From contig JAEOTW010000022.1 of assembly GCA_016839655.1 (NCBI GenBank), forward strand, positions 1-35,594: a stretch of DNA of 35,594 nt, in the 5' to 3' direction. Within the stretch, counting starts at the first letter, position 1, and the number at the start of each line of letters is the position of its first letter. Both the position numbers and the translations under genes were made by a program. This document shows positions 9,133 to 17,224 of this stretch, piece after piece. The notes beneath the pieces are model-generated. The model worked only from the letters and a program-made list of their open reading frames with translations. It was not told the origin of the DNA and searched no databases. The stretch comes from Promethearchaeota archaeon (GTDB lineage Archaea > Asgardarchaeota > Lokiarchaeia > Sigynarchaeales > SOKP01).

Positions 9133-11175
9133 ATGTCGAAATTAAAAGTAAAAAAAGTAATAATTTTCAAACATGGCGTCTCTTATTACATTCTTGAGGG
9201 TATTCAGAAAGGTTCTGGTAATTTTGAACTTGAATTTAAAATTGATGAGATGAATGATATATTAAAATCGCTTTTTGTTTTAGATACAAGTGAGAAAGGA
9301 TATATCTCATCAATTTCTTACGACGCAGCTTTAGAAACCAGTCAATTACTAAAATCTATAATGTTAAACATTCCCGATCAGAATTCATTTTCTTCTCTTT
9401 TAACACAGATAAAAGGCGCTCAAATTAATATTACAATAGGGGGTGCGAAAAAGATTGCTGGAAAGATCATGGGAATTGAATATTTTGAAAAACCTAATAA
9501 AGGAGAAAAAATCATCGATAAGGTATTGATATTATTACAAGATGATGGAACAATTGCCAAATATAATTTCTCAGAAATAAAATCGTTAGAAATATTGAAC
9601 GAGGAAATCCAAAAGGACCTGAAATTTTTCTTGGACACAGTAATCGCTGGTAAGAAAAAGGATGCTAAGAAAATAATTATTAACTGTGAATCTGGTGGAG
9701 ACGATACTAATGATAGAAACATATTTGTTTCATATATTCGTGAGAGTCCAATCTGGAAAACTTCGTACAGATTAATCATGAGTAAACAGCAAGCCTTAGA
9801 AAAAAAATGCCTATTATCAGGTTGGAGTTTGATAGAAAATACTACTAATCAAGATTGGGAAGATATTGAACTATCTTTAGTTGCGGGAATGCCAGTCTCG
9901 TTTATATACGAATTCTATAGACCAATCTTCATCCAGAGACCAGTCATTCAACCACCTAAAGTTTTAAGTGCAAGACCTGCGGAGATTGAAGAGGGATTAG
10001 AAATGGAGAAATTTGAAGACTACGCAATGGCAGAAATGGAAGCAAGACCTACCGCAATGAAAAAAGCCAAAGCCCTTAGAAGCGGAATGCCTCCTCCTTC
10101 AGCCCCAGCTGGTGGATTCGGACGTATGCAAAGTATTATGTCGGATAATGAAATGTATGATAAAGTCAAATCCCAGGTTAAAACCCACACAAAAGATTTA
10201 GGTGAATTATTCGAGTATAATATTTCAAATCCGGTAACTATTAAGCGAAAACAATCTGCTCTTGTACCAATTCTCACAGAATCAATTAAAGCAAAGAAAA
10301 TATTACTCTATAATAAAAATGAACAAGATAAAAATCCTAACGCGTGTTTAGAAATTACCAATAATACTAATTTAACCCTTGAAACAGGGCCTGTAACAAT
10401 CATTTATGATGATAATCTTGCTGGTGAAGCTATCATTCCTTTCCTAAACAAAGAAGATACGAGATTATTAAATTATGCTATAGAACAAGCAGTATTTATA
10501 AACCATGAACAAAAATCTGAGAATTTATCAGTTCATAGAGTTACATTTGGTAGTGGGTATTCTTATGAATATTATTATACTAATATAACGACCACTTATA
10601 AAATAAAGAATAAGACAGACGAGGAAAAGGAATTATATCTCGATCATCCCAAAACTCATGATTATAAGTTTATAGAAAAGTCTGTTGAGCCTGAAGAGAC
10701 CGTAAATTATTGGCGATTTAAATTAACGCTAAAACCTAAAGACGCTGTTATCTTTAAATTAAAAGAGCAAAGGGAGAATTACTCAAGTAACTATCTATGG
10801 AATTATAGCAAAGAAGACCTATTGAAAAGAGTAGTTTTCTATGTAAAAAAGAAATTTATTGACCCTGACCTAGAAACAAAATTAAAAGAAATAGCTGATT
10901 TGATTCAAACTTTAAATGATTTGAGATCGAAAGAAGATAAGCTAAATGAAGAAAGAGATTTGATGACTGATGAACAAGTAAGACTTAGAGAAAATATCTC
11001 GGTTTTAGGAGAAGATAGTCAATCTATATCATTAAAAGAACGATATATAAAAAAATTAAATACACAAGAGAGTAGATTTGAAGCAATAAATAAAGAACTT
11101 AAAACTTTAGATAAAAAAATTAAGCAGCTGAACTCCGATATTGAAAATAAAATGAATTTACTCTCTCCAACTTAA
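9133..11175 (+). CDS. DUF4139 domain protein with a disordered Ala/Pro/Met insert
   Basis: This 680-residue protein matches the DUF4139 (mucoidy-inhibitor-A-like) family, whose biochemical role is unknown. The hallmark is the segment from YIRESPIWKTSYRL through SGWSLIENTTNQDWEDIEL to LVAGMPVSF. An N-terminal beta-rich domain (1-170) precedes it. The DUF4139 domain is interrupted by a low-complexity stretch (about 276-345) rich in Glu, Ala, Pro and Met, including GMPPPSAPAGGFG. The last 100 residues are a Lys/Glu-rich coiled coil. No signal peptide or transmembrane helix is visible, so it should be cytoplasmic. The start at ATG 9133 sits behind a TATA-like element. The coiled coil suggests it forms oligomers. 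Confidence 0.85.
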   Translation: MSKLKVKKVIIFKHGVSYYILEGIQKGSGNFELEFKIDEMNDILKSLFVLDTSEKGYISSISYDAALETSQLLKSIMLNIPDQNSFSSLLTQIKGAQINITIGGAKKIAGKIMGIEYFEKPNKGEKIIDKVLILLQDDGTIAKYNFSEIKSLEILNEEIQKDLKFFLDTVIAGKKKDAKKIIINCESGGDDTNDRNIFVSYIRESPIWKTSYRLIMSKQQALEKKCLLSGWSLIENTTNQDWEDIELSLVAGMPVSFIYEFYRPIFIQRPVIQPPKVLSARPAEIEEGLEMEKFEDYAMAEMEARPTAMKKAKALRSGMPPPSAPAGGFGRMQSIMSDNEMYDKVKSQVKTHTKDLGELFEYNISNPVTIKRKQSALVPILTESIKAKKILLYNKNEQDKNPNACLEITNNTNLTLETGPVTIIYDDNLAGEAIIPFLNKEDTRLLNYAIEQAVFINHEQKSENLSVHRVTFGSGYSYEYYYTNITTTYKIKNKTDEEKELYLDHPKTHDYKFIEKSVEPEETVNYWRFKLTLKPKDAVIFKLKEQRENYSSNYLWNYSKEDLLKRVVFYVKKKFIDPDLETKLKEIADLIQTLNDLRSKEDKLNEERDLMTDEQVRLRENISVLGEDSQSISLKERYIKKLNTQESRFEAINKELKTLDKKIKQLNSDIENKMNLLSPT

Positions 11176-11239
11176 AGTTAAATATCTTCTTTTTTTTTAT
11201 TATAAATTTAAATCCTAAATTAATTTATTTTTGTTAAGG

Positions 11240-11941
11240 ATGCATGGAAAAACAAACCTAAGTAGTTTTAGAAGCTTAATCTATCGTAGTGGGTGGCTTT
11301 ATAATGCAGTGACACGGAGATTATATGACCAGGACACAAAATTTCATACAATTGCATCGATTATTGGTAAAGGTCCTAAAAGAATTTTAGATTTACCATG
11401 TGGTACTGGATATTTAATGCGTTTTTTGCATCCTGCTATTGAATATGAAGGGGTAGATCTTAACCATCGATTTTTAAAGCGAATAAAAACTAAGGAATTG
11501 AAAAAGAGAAATATAAAATTAAAAAGGATTATAATTCAAAGGAAAAATATTTTTGATTTTCAAGATTATCGAGGAGAAAAAAAGGATGTAATTGTACTAT
11601 GCGATATCTTACATCATGTTTACCCTAAGCATATTGAATTAATAAACATAGCAAAAAAAAATGCTCATAAGGTTATTTTATGTGAACCATATGTTATTAA
11701 ACCTACAGAAATCTCAGCTCGTGATAAACTGTTTAAAATCGTTATATTTTTTGGTAAATACTTACCGAAATCTTTATTCAAAATTGTTGATTTCTTATTT
11801 TTAGATAATGATGGTATTAATACTTATCACCGAAGATCACAATGGGATCTTGATGAAAAAACCCTAAAACAATTTTATAATACTATGGGATTCAATAATA
11901 TACAGAAAATTATGGATGAATATATTGCTATTTGGCCATAA
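11240..11941 (+). CDS. Class I SAM-dependent methyltransferase
   Basis: The protein has a Rossmann-type methyltransferase domain. SAM-binding motif I is ILDLPCGTGYL (52-62 counted from TTG 11231), followed by an acidic strand end YEGVDLNHRF and a motif IV-like region VIVLCDILHHVYP. The basic N-terminus and the aromatic C-terminal half probably contact the substrate, which I cannot name; small-molecule or quinone-like methylases share this layout. The ATG at 11240 is preferred over the in-frame TTG at 11231; neither has a well placed Shine-Dalgarno. It is followed after 24 bp by the permuted GTPase gene on the same strand, so the two are probably co-transcribed. Confidence 0.85.
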   Translation: MHGKTNLSSFRSLIYRSGWLYNAVTRRLYDQDTKFHTIASIIGKGPKRILDLPCGTGYLMRFLHPAIEYEGVDLNHRFLKRIKTKELKKRNIKLKRIIIQRKNIFDFQDYRGEKKDVIVLCDILHHVYPKHIELINIAKKNAHKVILCEPYVIKPTEISARDKLFKIVIFFGKYLPKSLFKIVDFLFLDNDGINTYHRRSQWDLDEKTLKQFYNTMGFNNIQKIMDEYIAIWP

Positions 11942-11953
11942 CTTCAAATTGAA

Positions 11954-11958
11954 GAGGT
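11954..11958 (+). promoter_or_regulatory. Shine-Dalgarno GAGGT fixing the start of the permuted GTPase
   Basis: GAGGT ends 7 nt before the GTG at 11966, and an in-frame TGA lies immediately upstream at 11963-11965. Together they show that translation begins just before the G3 strand, so the missing N-terminal G1 half is not an annotation error. Confidence 0.7.
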
Positions 11959-11965
11959 TTTTTGA

Positions 11966-12625
11966 GTGTTGAATATTACTTTATCATTATGGGATACTGG
12001 AGGACAAGAACGATTTGACTTTTTTAAAACTGACTTCTTTAAAGGTGTTGCTGCTGTTGGTTTAGTTTTTGATTTAAGCCGGCCTGATACTTTTGATAAG
12101 ATAGATGATTATTTCGAAGAGATTAGGACACGTTCTGGGAATATTCCAATATTTTTAATAGGAAATAAATATGATCTGATAAAAGATATTGGTGAAACTA
12201 TCCCAAGAGAAAAAATACTCCAAAAAGTGAATCAGTACTATTTATTCGAATACATAGAAACTTCCGCGTTAGACAACAAAAATGTTCAAAGTCTATTTTA
12301 TCGACTAACGATTACATCATTATTAGATTTTAAAGCAAGATTAGGAGAAATTGAAGATACTAATCATTTTAGATTAAAAATCTTGCTCACAGGTGCGGCA
12401 GCTGTAGGGAAATCATCCCTAATTAGAACTTTTACTGATAAAAGCTTTATAGAGAACTACAAATTAACCGTTAGTCTGGATTTTATGACACAGAAGATTA
12501 AAATACCAGAAAATGATCTTCCCAAAGAAACTATGGATTTAATTAAGAAATCAGTTAAATTCTATAAAAAATTAACAAAAAAATTACATAAGAAAGAAGA
12601 TTTCCAGAAAGTTTCAGAGTCATAA
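11966..12625 (+). CDS. Circularly permuted Ras-like GTPase (cpRAS order G3-G4-G5-G1-G2)
   Basis: The 219-residue protein contains a whole Ras domain in rotated order. It opens with strand beta-3 and G3 WDTGGQE (9-15), then G4 NKYD (67-70) and G5 ETSAL (98-102). A helix and short linker (LGEIEDTNHF) lead to strand beta-1 and G1 GAAAVGKSS (143-151), then the switch I threonine T168 in KLTVSLDF and strand beta-2. It ends with a Lys-rich helix (about 186-219). Joining residue 182 to residue 2 would restore a normal Ras sequence, so the cut lies in the beta-2/beta-3 turn. All five motifs are intact, including the catalytic Gln14, so it is probably active. The GTG start has a good Shine-Dalgarno, and an in-frame stop directly precedes it. 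A eukaryotic cpRAS domain with this order has been described (Elias and Novotny, 2008), fused to larger proteins; this one stands alone. Confidence 0.92.
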   Translation: MLNITLSLWDTGGQERFDFFKTDFFKGVAAVGLVFDLSRPDTFDKIDDYFEEIRTRSGNIPIFLIGNKYDLIKDIGETIPREKILQKVNQYYLFEYIETSALDNKNVQSLFYRLTITSLLDFKARLGEIEDTNHFRLKILLTGAAAVGKSSLIRTFTDKSFIENYKLTVSLDFMTQKIKIPENDLPKETMDLIKKSVKFYKKLTKKLHKKEDFQKVSES

Positions 12626-12684
12626 AAGGAAAATTAAAATCTAGAAATTTTTTAAAGTAAACTTCATTTTATCTATTCACTCAT

Positions 12685-13680
12685 TCATACAAAGTGAGTC
12701 TGGCTGGCTATCATATCCGCTGTATGTATTAAGGTTGCCAACTCGCTCATTTCTATAGGATAATATTTACTCCATTGACCGTGATGGAAAATTATTGCTT
12801 TATACATTTCATCATCAAAATAGAGAATAGGGCTTTGATTCTTAAGAACTGCTACTGCCTCTTCTACATGATAATCCCTTCCTTCAAAGTTAAACTGATT
12901 TGAAATATCTTCATGTATTATATCTAATTCCTCACGTGAAACAGCAATTTTAGAATTGATATTCTTTCTCTTATAAGAGTAATAAGAAATTTTTCCAAAA
13001 TCGTGATAAATCGCAGTTAAAACCGCCTTTTTAATGTCCACATTGAAATCTTCAGATTTACCCATAATATATGTATAATTTGTTACCAATAGAATATGAT
13101 CGAATAATCCTCCTTCATAACCACCATGAAATCCTCTCAATGCTGCAGGTAATCTTTTTGCTTCCATTAAAATTTCTTTTAAACAGACTTTTGCATCATC
13201 TTCAAGTTCAGAAAGCTCAAAAAAAAAATCAAAGCCCTCATAATCAAAATCCAATTGATTTTTAAGATCTTTGTTTACAAAATGGTTCATGTCTTCTAAA
13301 TCTATATTACTTATCTGAACTTGGTTATTAATTTTTGAATTGAATTCAGTCAATAAAAGAGTTGCAAATTCAGAATCCTGTTTATTCAAATTAAGGAAAA
13401 ATTTGGCAATATGTTTACAAAATTTATTATTTGGCTTTTTTCTTGCTAAAAAATCAGGACAGTTATGATTGATAATATCATAAGAATTTTTTTTTGATAT
13501 ATCTATAGTTAATTTGTATGGAATGATAGCATTTCCTTGAATTTCAGCATTAATTAACCCAATCTCTTTATTACTATTTATTATTCTTATAGAACTATTT
13601 GAAACTGAAGCAGCTTTATTTATTGTGTTCTTATCAGCAAAATTTTTGATTAACTCGTCGAATTCCATTTCTTTTGGCAT
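12685..13680 (-). CDS. HD-domain phosphohydrolase with N-terminal SWIM-like zinc finger
   Basis: The C-terminal domain (about 175-331) is an HD metal-dependent hydrolase: HGGYEGGLFDH (H185, H195), H226-D227 in YHDFGK, H299/H300 and D322 in HTADM. The GGYEGGLFDH stretch resembles YhaM-type 3'-5' exoribonucleases, so a nuclease or nucleotide phosphohydrolase activity is the best guess. The N-terminal part carries a SWIM-like finger: H72, C74, C88 and H90, with His replacing the first Cys of the usual CxC...CxH. SWIM fingers bind nucleic acid or protein, which would fit an RNA substrate. It starts at ATG 13680 and is convergent with the permuted GTPase gene, 59 bp apart. No operon partner is seen. 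Confidence 0.85.
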   Translation of the reverse strand: MPKEMEFDELIKNFADKNTINKAASVSNSSIRIINSNKEIGLINAEIQGNAIIPYKLTIDISKKNSYDIINHNCPDFLARKKPNNKFCKHIAKFFLNLNKQDSEFATLLLTEFNSKINNQVQISNIDLEDMNHFVNKDLKNQLDFDYEGFDFFFELSELEDDAKVCLKEILMEAKRLPAALRGFHGGYEGGLFDHILLVTNYTYIMGKSEDFNVDIKKAVLTAIYHDFGKISYYSYKRKNINSKIAVSREELDIIHEDISNQFNFEGRDYHVEEAVAVLKNQSPILYFDDEMYKAIIFHHGQWSKYYPIEMSELATLIHTADMIASQTHFV

Positions 13681-13789
13681 TATTTCATAAATAATATATA
13701 AAAATTATTTAAAACAGTAGTCCCTAATTAATTTAAGTTTTTAAACCAAAAAAAATTAAATAATTATATCCTTATTATCATAAAAAATT

Positions 13790-13795
13790 AAGGTG
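13790..13795 (+). promoter_or_regulatory. Shine-Dalgarno AAGGTG of the tetracysteine coiled-coil gene
   Basis: AAGGTG lies 6 nt before the TTG at 13802 and supports translation of this very small gene on the plus strand. Confidence 0.6.
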
Positions 13796-13801
13796 TGAAA
13801 T

Positions 13802-14011
13802 TTGAGTATTGATGAATTACAAGATCAAGTTGATAAATTACTAGAAGAAATGGATGAACTTCAAGAAATATGTGATACTTTGCCTGAATGTAATGAAGAT
13901 GATGCATGCGCAACATGCGAAACCAACAAAAAAATCGAAGAACTTGAAGAAAAAATTGAAAAAATTGAAGATAAAATTGAATCATTAATGGGAGAAGACG
14001 AAGAAGATTAA
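13802..14011 (+). CDS. Small acidic coiled-coil protein with four cysteines at the hairpin tip
   Basis: This 69-residue protein has two strongly acidic heptad-like helices (about 3-24 and 41-64) flanking a loop with four cysteines: C24, C30, C36 and C39. The spacing C-x5-C-x5-C-x2-C at the turn of a helical hairpin suggests a metal site or two disulfides holding the hairpin. It is not a family I recognise. It superficially recalls zinc-hook or CHCH hairpins, without matching their spacing. The TTG start has a Shine-Dalgarno six bases upstream. The acidic tail GEDEED ends the protein. It stands alone between the HD hydrolase and an acyl-CoA dehydrogenase transcribed towards it. The overlapping minus-strand frame is hydrophobic and unlikely to be real. 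Confidence 0.75.
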   Translation: MSIDELQDQVDKLLEEMDELQEICDTLPECNEDDACATCETNKKIEELEEKIEKIEDKIESLMGEDEED

Positions 14012-14074
14012 AACTCTCTCATATCAAATCTAAAACTCCTACATTTTGTTTTATTCTTATTTTATTTCCTATTA

Positions 14075-15364
14075 TTACAAGTTCTTAAATTGATATCTAA
14101 GATTTCGGGACATAATAAATTGTTGAATTTGTCTACTTCCTCCAATTATCTCCTGAATTCTTGAAATATTTAAATAGTCATGCATTAAAGTATTATCGCA
14201 TAACCCTGCACCTCCCATTACATTTGCAGCTTCATAGCATACTTTTTTAGAAAGTAAAGCACAGTTATATTTATATTGGCTCCCTAAAGCAACAAATGCC
14301 CGTGATATGTTTTCAGGTAATTTACCTCCGTATTTATCCATTTTAGCATCATAAATTTCACAGAATTTTAAAATTCCATGAGTAAAGGCTGTTGTTTTAG
14401 CTAAAAGATCTGTTAATGTAAAACCTACTCCTTGAAATAATAATATTTCTTTATCAAATTGCTTTCTTAAGTTGGCATAAATAACAGCATGTGAAAGGGC
14501 ACCCCAACATTCACTCACACCTCTCACTGCGATAGAAATTCTTTCTGGAACTAATCCTTCAAATAAATGTTCTCTTCCCTTCCCAATTCCACCTAATACA
14601 AATTCTTTTGGAACTCTTAAATTCTCTAATTTTTCCTTACCAAGATATAATTTGGGTACCCAGGGTATCCCTAAACGCTCACAATTCCACCCTTCCCACG
14701 ATGTGTTGATAAGAAATTGGGCCATCATGTTACCGTTATTTTTTTCAGCTGTGGCATACGCAACTGCCCACTTTGATTTAGGAGCATTTGTATTATATAT
14801 TTTGGTACCATTTAAAATAAAACTCCCATCTTCCTGTTCTTTACATGTTGTTAACATATGAACTGCGTCTGAACCTCTTTCGGGCTCAGTAATCAACAAA
14901 CACCCTGGTGTTTTTCCAGTTACCAGTTCCTTTAAAGCCTCTAATCTAATAGTTATACCATCATGATGTTCATAAATAGGGTTTATGCAAATCACTGTTG
15001 CTCCACTTCCCATTGTAAATTGAGGATCAAACATGTCAAGTGCTAAAATTCTCATAAAATCCATAGCCATTCCGAATTCTTTGTAATTTAAATCGATACA
15101 ATCAAATGCATGTTGACGTGTAATGTACCCTTTTTTCCCAAAAGCAGGATACCAATTGTAAATATCCTCATCCGGTCCATGGGTTATATCATTATCACTT
15201 TCAAATTTAAGACAAAATTCTTGGACTTCTTTAAGAAACATGAATTGCTTTTCAGTAAGAATAAGAGATAAATTTTCATTGAGAAAACTATATCTATTCC
15301 TAAGAATTAATCTTTCTAATATTTCTTCATTAATAGCTTGAGTTTCAAATCTCTTTTTCATCAT
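14075..15364 (-). CDS. Acyl-CoA dehydrogenase family flavoprotein, paralogue A
   Basis: This FAD enzyme should introduce a double bond into an acyl-CoA. The family signature appears as LITEPERGSDA, with the C-terminal flavin-domain segments MGGAGLCDN and IGGSRQIQQ. At the position of the medium-chain enzyme's catalytic Glu (YEGT) there is Gly (IGGS). As in long-chain and isovaleryl-CoA dehydrogenases, the base may instead be the Glu of VPERI. The 429 residues exceed the usual 380, mainly through an N-terminal extension of about 40. AAGGA just upstream suits the second ATG (15361) at least as well as the first. It is the most divergent of three local paralogues. The substrate is unknown. Confidence 0.92.
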   Translation of the reverse strand: MMKKRFETQAINEEILERLILRNRYSFLNENLSLILTEKQFMFLKEVQEFCLKFESDNDITHGPDEDIYNWYPAFGKKGYITRQHAFDCIDLNYKEFGMAMDFMRILALDMFDPQFTMGSGATVICINPIYEHHDGITIRLEALKELVTGKTPGCLLITEPERGSDAVHMLTTCKEQEDGSFILNGTKIYNTNAPKSKWAVAYATAEKNNGNMMAQFLINTSWEGWNCERLGIPWVPKLYLGKEKLENLRVPKEFVLGGIGKGREHLFEGLVPERISIAVRGVSECWGALSHAVIYANLRKQFDKEILLFQGVGFTLTDLLAKTTAFTHGILKFCEIYDAKMDKYGGKLPENISRAFVALGSQYKYNCALLSKKVCYEAANVMGGAGLCDNTLMHDYLNISRIQEIIGGSRQIQQFIMSRNLRYQFKNL

Positions 15365-15564
15365 CTAATCCTTCCATATTTTTTTATTGAGTTTGCATAA
15401 TAATTCAGATTTATTTTTTTTTTCTTTTTTTTTCAAAATGTCCATTTTAGAAAAAATTTGGATAAACTTTATTATGGAATCCTAAGTTATATTTAAAGTG
15501 TATATTTATCATGGAAATTTATTTCGACTAAATAAATAATAAAAAAGTTAGAAGGTAAAAGTTT

Positions 15565-16863
15565 ATGTCTGAAAAAAAAAAATTTGATACACAAGTTATA
15601 AATGATGAGATTCTCGCTAAATTAAGCCTTAAAAACCGATATTCTTTTGTGAATAATAACTTAACTCCCTTGTTATCTCAAGATGAATTCAATTTTTTTC
15701 GAAAAGTTCAGCGATTTTGTCTAAGATTTGAGAAAAAGAATGAAATCGTTCATGCTCCAGATGATGATCTGTATAGCTGGATCCCTGCCTTTGGAGCGGA
15801 GGGATTTATTACTCGACAACATGCTTTTGAAATGATTGATCTAAATTATCCTGAGTGGGGATTAGCAGCAGATATGCTTCGTACAATTGCTGTAGATAAT
15901 TTTGATCCCCAATTTTCAATGGCAGGTGGAGCCACAGTTTTAGCAATAAATCCTGTTTATGAGCACCATGAAAATGTACCGGTAAGGCTTGAAGCGTTAA
16001 AAGAGTTAGTAACTGGCCAAACACCTGGAGCAATCCTTATTACTGAGCCTGAAAGAGGATCTGACGCGGTGCATCAATTAACTACCTGTGATGAACAGGA
16101 GGATGGTTCATTTATATTAAATGGAGAAAAGGTCTTTAATACCAATGCTCCCAAATCCAAATGGGTGGTTGCTTATGCTACCGCAGAGCAAAACAACGGG
16201 AATATGATGGCGCAATTTTTAATAAATACAAATTGGGATGGCTGGAGGTGCGAACGAGTTGGAATACCCTGGACTCCTAAAGTATGGTTAGGAAAAGAAA
16301 CATTCACAAATTTGAGAGTTCCAAAAGAGTATATCCTTGGTCCGGTGGGTAAAGGGCGTGAACATTTATTCGAGGGTCTTGTGCCTGAACGAATAGCCAT
16401 TGCCTATGGGGCTGTTGCCCAATGTTGGGGTGCTCTCTCACATGCAGTAATCTATGCCAACTTGAGAAAGCAATTTGATCAAGAAATATTAAAGTTTCAG
16501 GGAGTAGGGTTTTTGCTGGCAGATCTCTGGGCTAAGACTACAAATTTAACATTTGGACTTCTAAAGTTCTGTGAAGGCTTTGATGAGAAATTTACCAAGT
16601 TTGAAGGGAATATCCCTCGAAATATTTCCCAGGCAATGGTCGCTTCAGCTAGTCAATTCAAGTACCAAGCGACGGCACTCTCAAAGGAGGTTTGTTATGA
16701 AGCAGCTAACCTTATGGGTGGAGCTGGTTTATCAGATAACACATTAATGCAGGATTATTTGAATATATCAAGAATTCAGGAGATTGTCGGAGGTTCGAGA
16801 CAGATACAACAATATATTATGTCTCTTTCATTGAGGACATTGTACAAAATGTCAGTTTCATAG
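15565..16863 (+). CDS. Acyl-CoA dehydrogenase family flavoprotein, paralogue B
   Basis: This 432-residue paralogue shares LITEPERGSDA, VPERIAIA, MGGAGLSDN and VGGSRQIQQ with its neighbours, and again has Gly where the medium-chain enzyme's catalytic Glu would be. It is clearly closer to paralogue C than to A; for example, B and C share LSLKNRYSFVNNNL near the N-terminus. A good Shine-Dalgarno AAGGT (15552-15556) precedes ATG 15565 by 8 nt, and a TATA-like stretch lies about 70 bp upstream. It is divergent from paralogue A, so each has its own promoter within the 200-bp gap. It probably acts in cytoplasmic acyl-CoA oxidation. No electron transfer flavoprotein genes are nearby. Confidence 0.93.
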   Translation: MSEKKKFDTQVINDEILAKLSLKNRYSFVNNNLTPLLSQDEFNFFRKVQRFCLRFEKKNEIVHAPDDDLYSWIPAFGAEGFITRQHAFEMIDLNYPEWGLAADMLRTIAVDNFDPQFSMAGGATVLAINPVYEHHENVPVRLEALKELVTGQTPGAILITEPERGSDAVHQLTTCDEQEDGSFILNGEKVFNTNAPKSKWVVAYATAEQNNGNMMAQFLINTNWDGWRCERVGIPWTPKVWLGKETFTNLRVPKEYILGPVGKGREHLFEGLVPERIAIAYGAVAQCWGALSHAVIYANLRKQFDQEILKFQGVGFLLADLWAKTTNLTFGLLKFCEGFDEKFTKFEGNIPRNISQAMVASASQFKYQATALSKEVCYEAANLMGGAGLSDNTLMQDYLNISRIQEIVGGSRQIQQYIMSLSLRTLYKMSVS

Positions 16864-16969
16864 AATACCTAAATTTCTTTTTATTTTTTTCATTCCGATA
16901 TTTTTTCATAGAATGTTTTTATCCTAGCAGGATGACAATATTTTACATATTTTTGAAGATTAATAATAT

Positions 16970-17161
16970 ATGAGGATTTTGAAAAATTATCCATGGACAA
17001 TCCCTTTTATCATAACAATGGAAATTGCAGAATTACAACTATATTTCATTAGTTTTTGGGGACAGTCTTTACCGAGCTTCGGACTAATAGGCAGGTTTCT
17101 TGGAGGGGGATTAACTATAGGTGGGTTTTTCATGTGTAGAAAATATTATACAAAAAGATAG
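16970..17161 (+). CDS. Possible small hydrophobic protein
   Basis: A 63-codon frame starts at ATG 16970 and encodes two hydrophobic stretches (about 10-30 and 38-56) ending in a basic tail RKYYTKR. This would suit a small inner-facing membrane protein. No Shine-Dalgarno is clear and I recognise no family. It lies in the gap between the ends of two convergent acyl-CoA dehydrogenase genes, where a chance frame is possible. I see nothing else between 16864 and 17224. Confidence 0.35.
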   Translation: MRILKNYPWTIPFIITMEIAELQLYFISFWGQSLPSFGLIGRFLGGGLTIGGFFMCRKYYTKR

Positions 17162-17224
17162 CCTTTACATGAAAGGAATATCTATCTAAATTTAGAATAA
17201 AAAAGAAAAGGAAATTGATTGATA

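Noticed and set aside
11942..12625. Permuted GTPase as a frameshifted or fragmentary tandem pair of normal Ras domains
   Set aside because: Each half occurs once, the two halves add up to exactly one Ras domain, a Shine-Dalgarno and stop sit right before the first half, and the gap to the upstream gene is too short to hold a G1-G2 half.
13788..13985. Hydrophobic minus-strand frame of 65 codons
   Set aside because: It is antisense to the tetracysteine coiled-coil gene, which has a Shine-Dalgarno and a sensible domain pattern.
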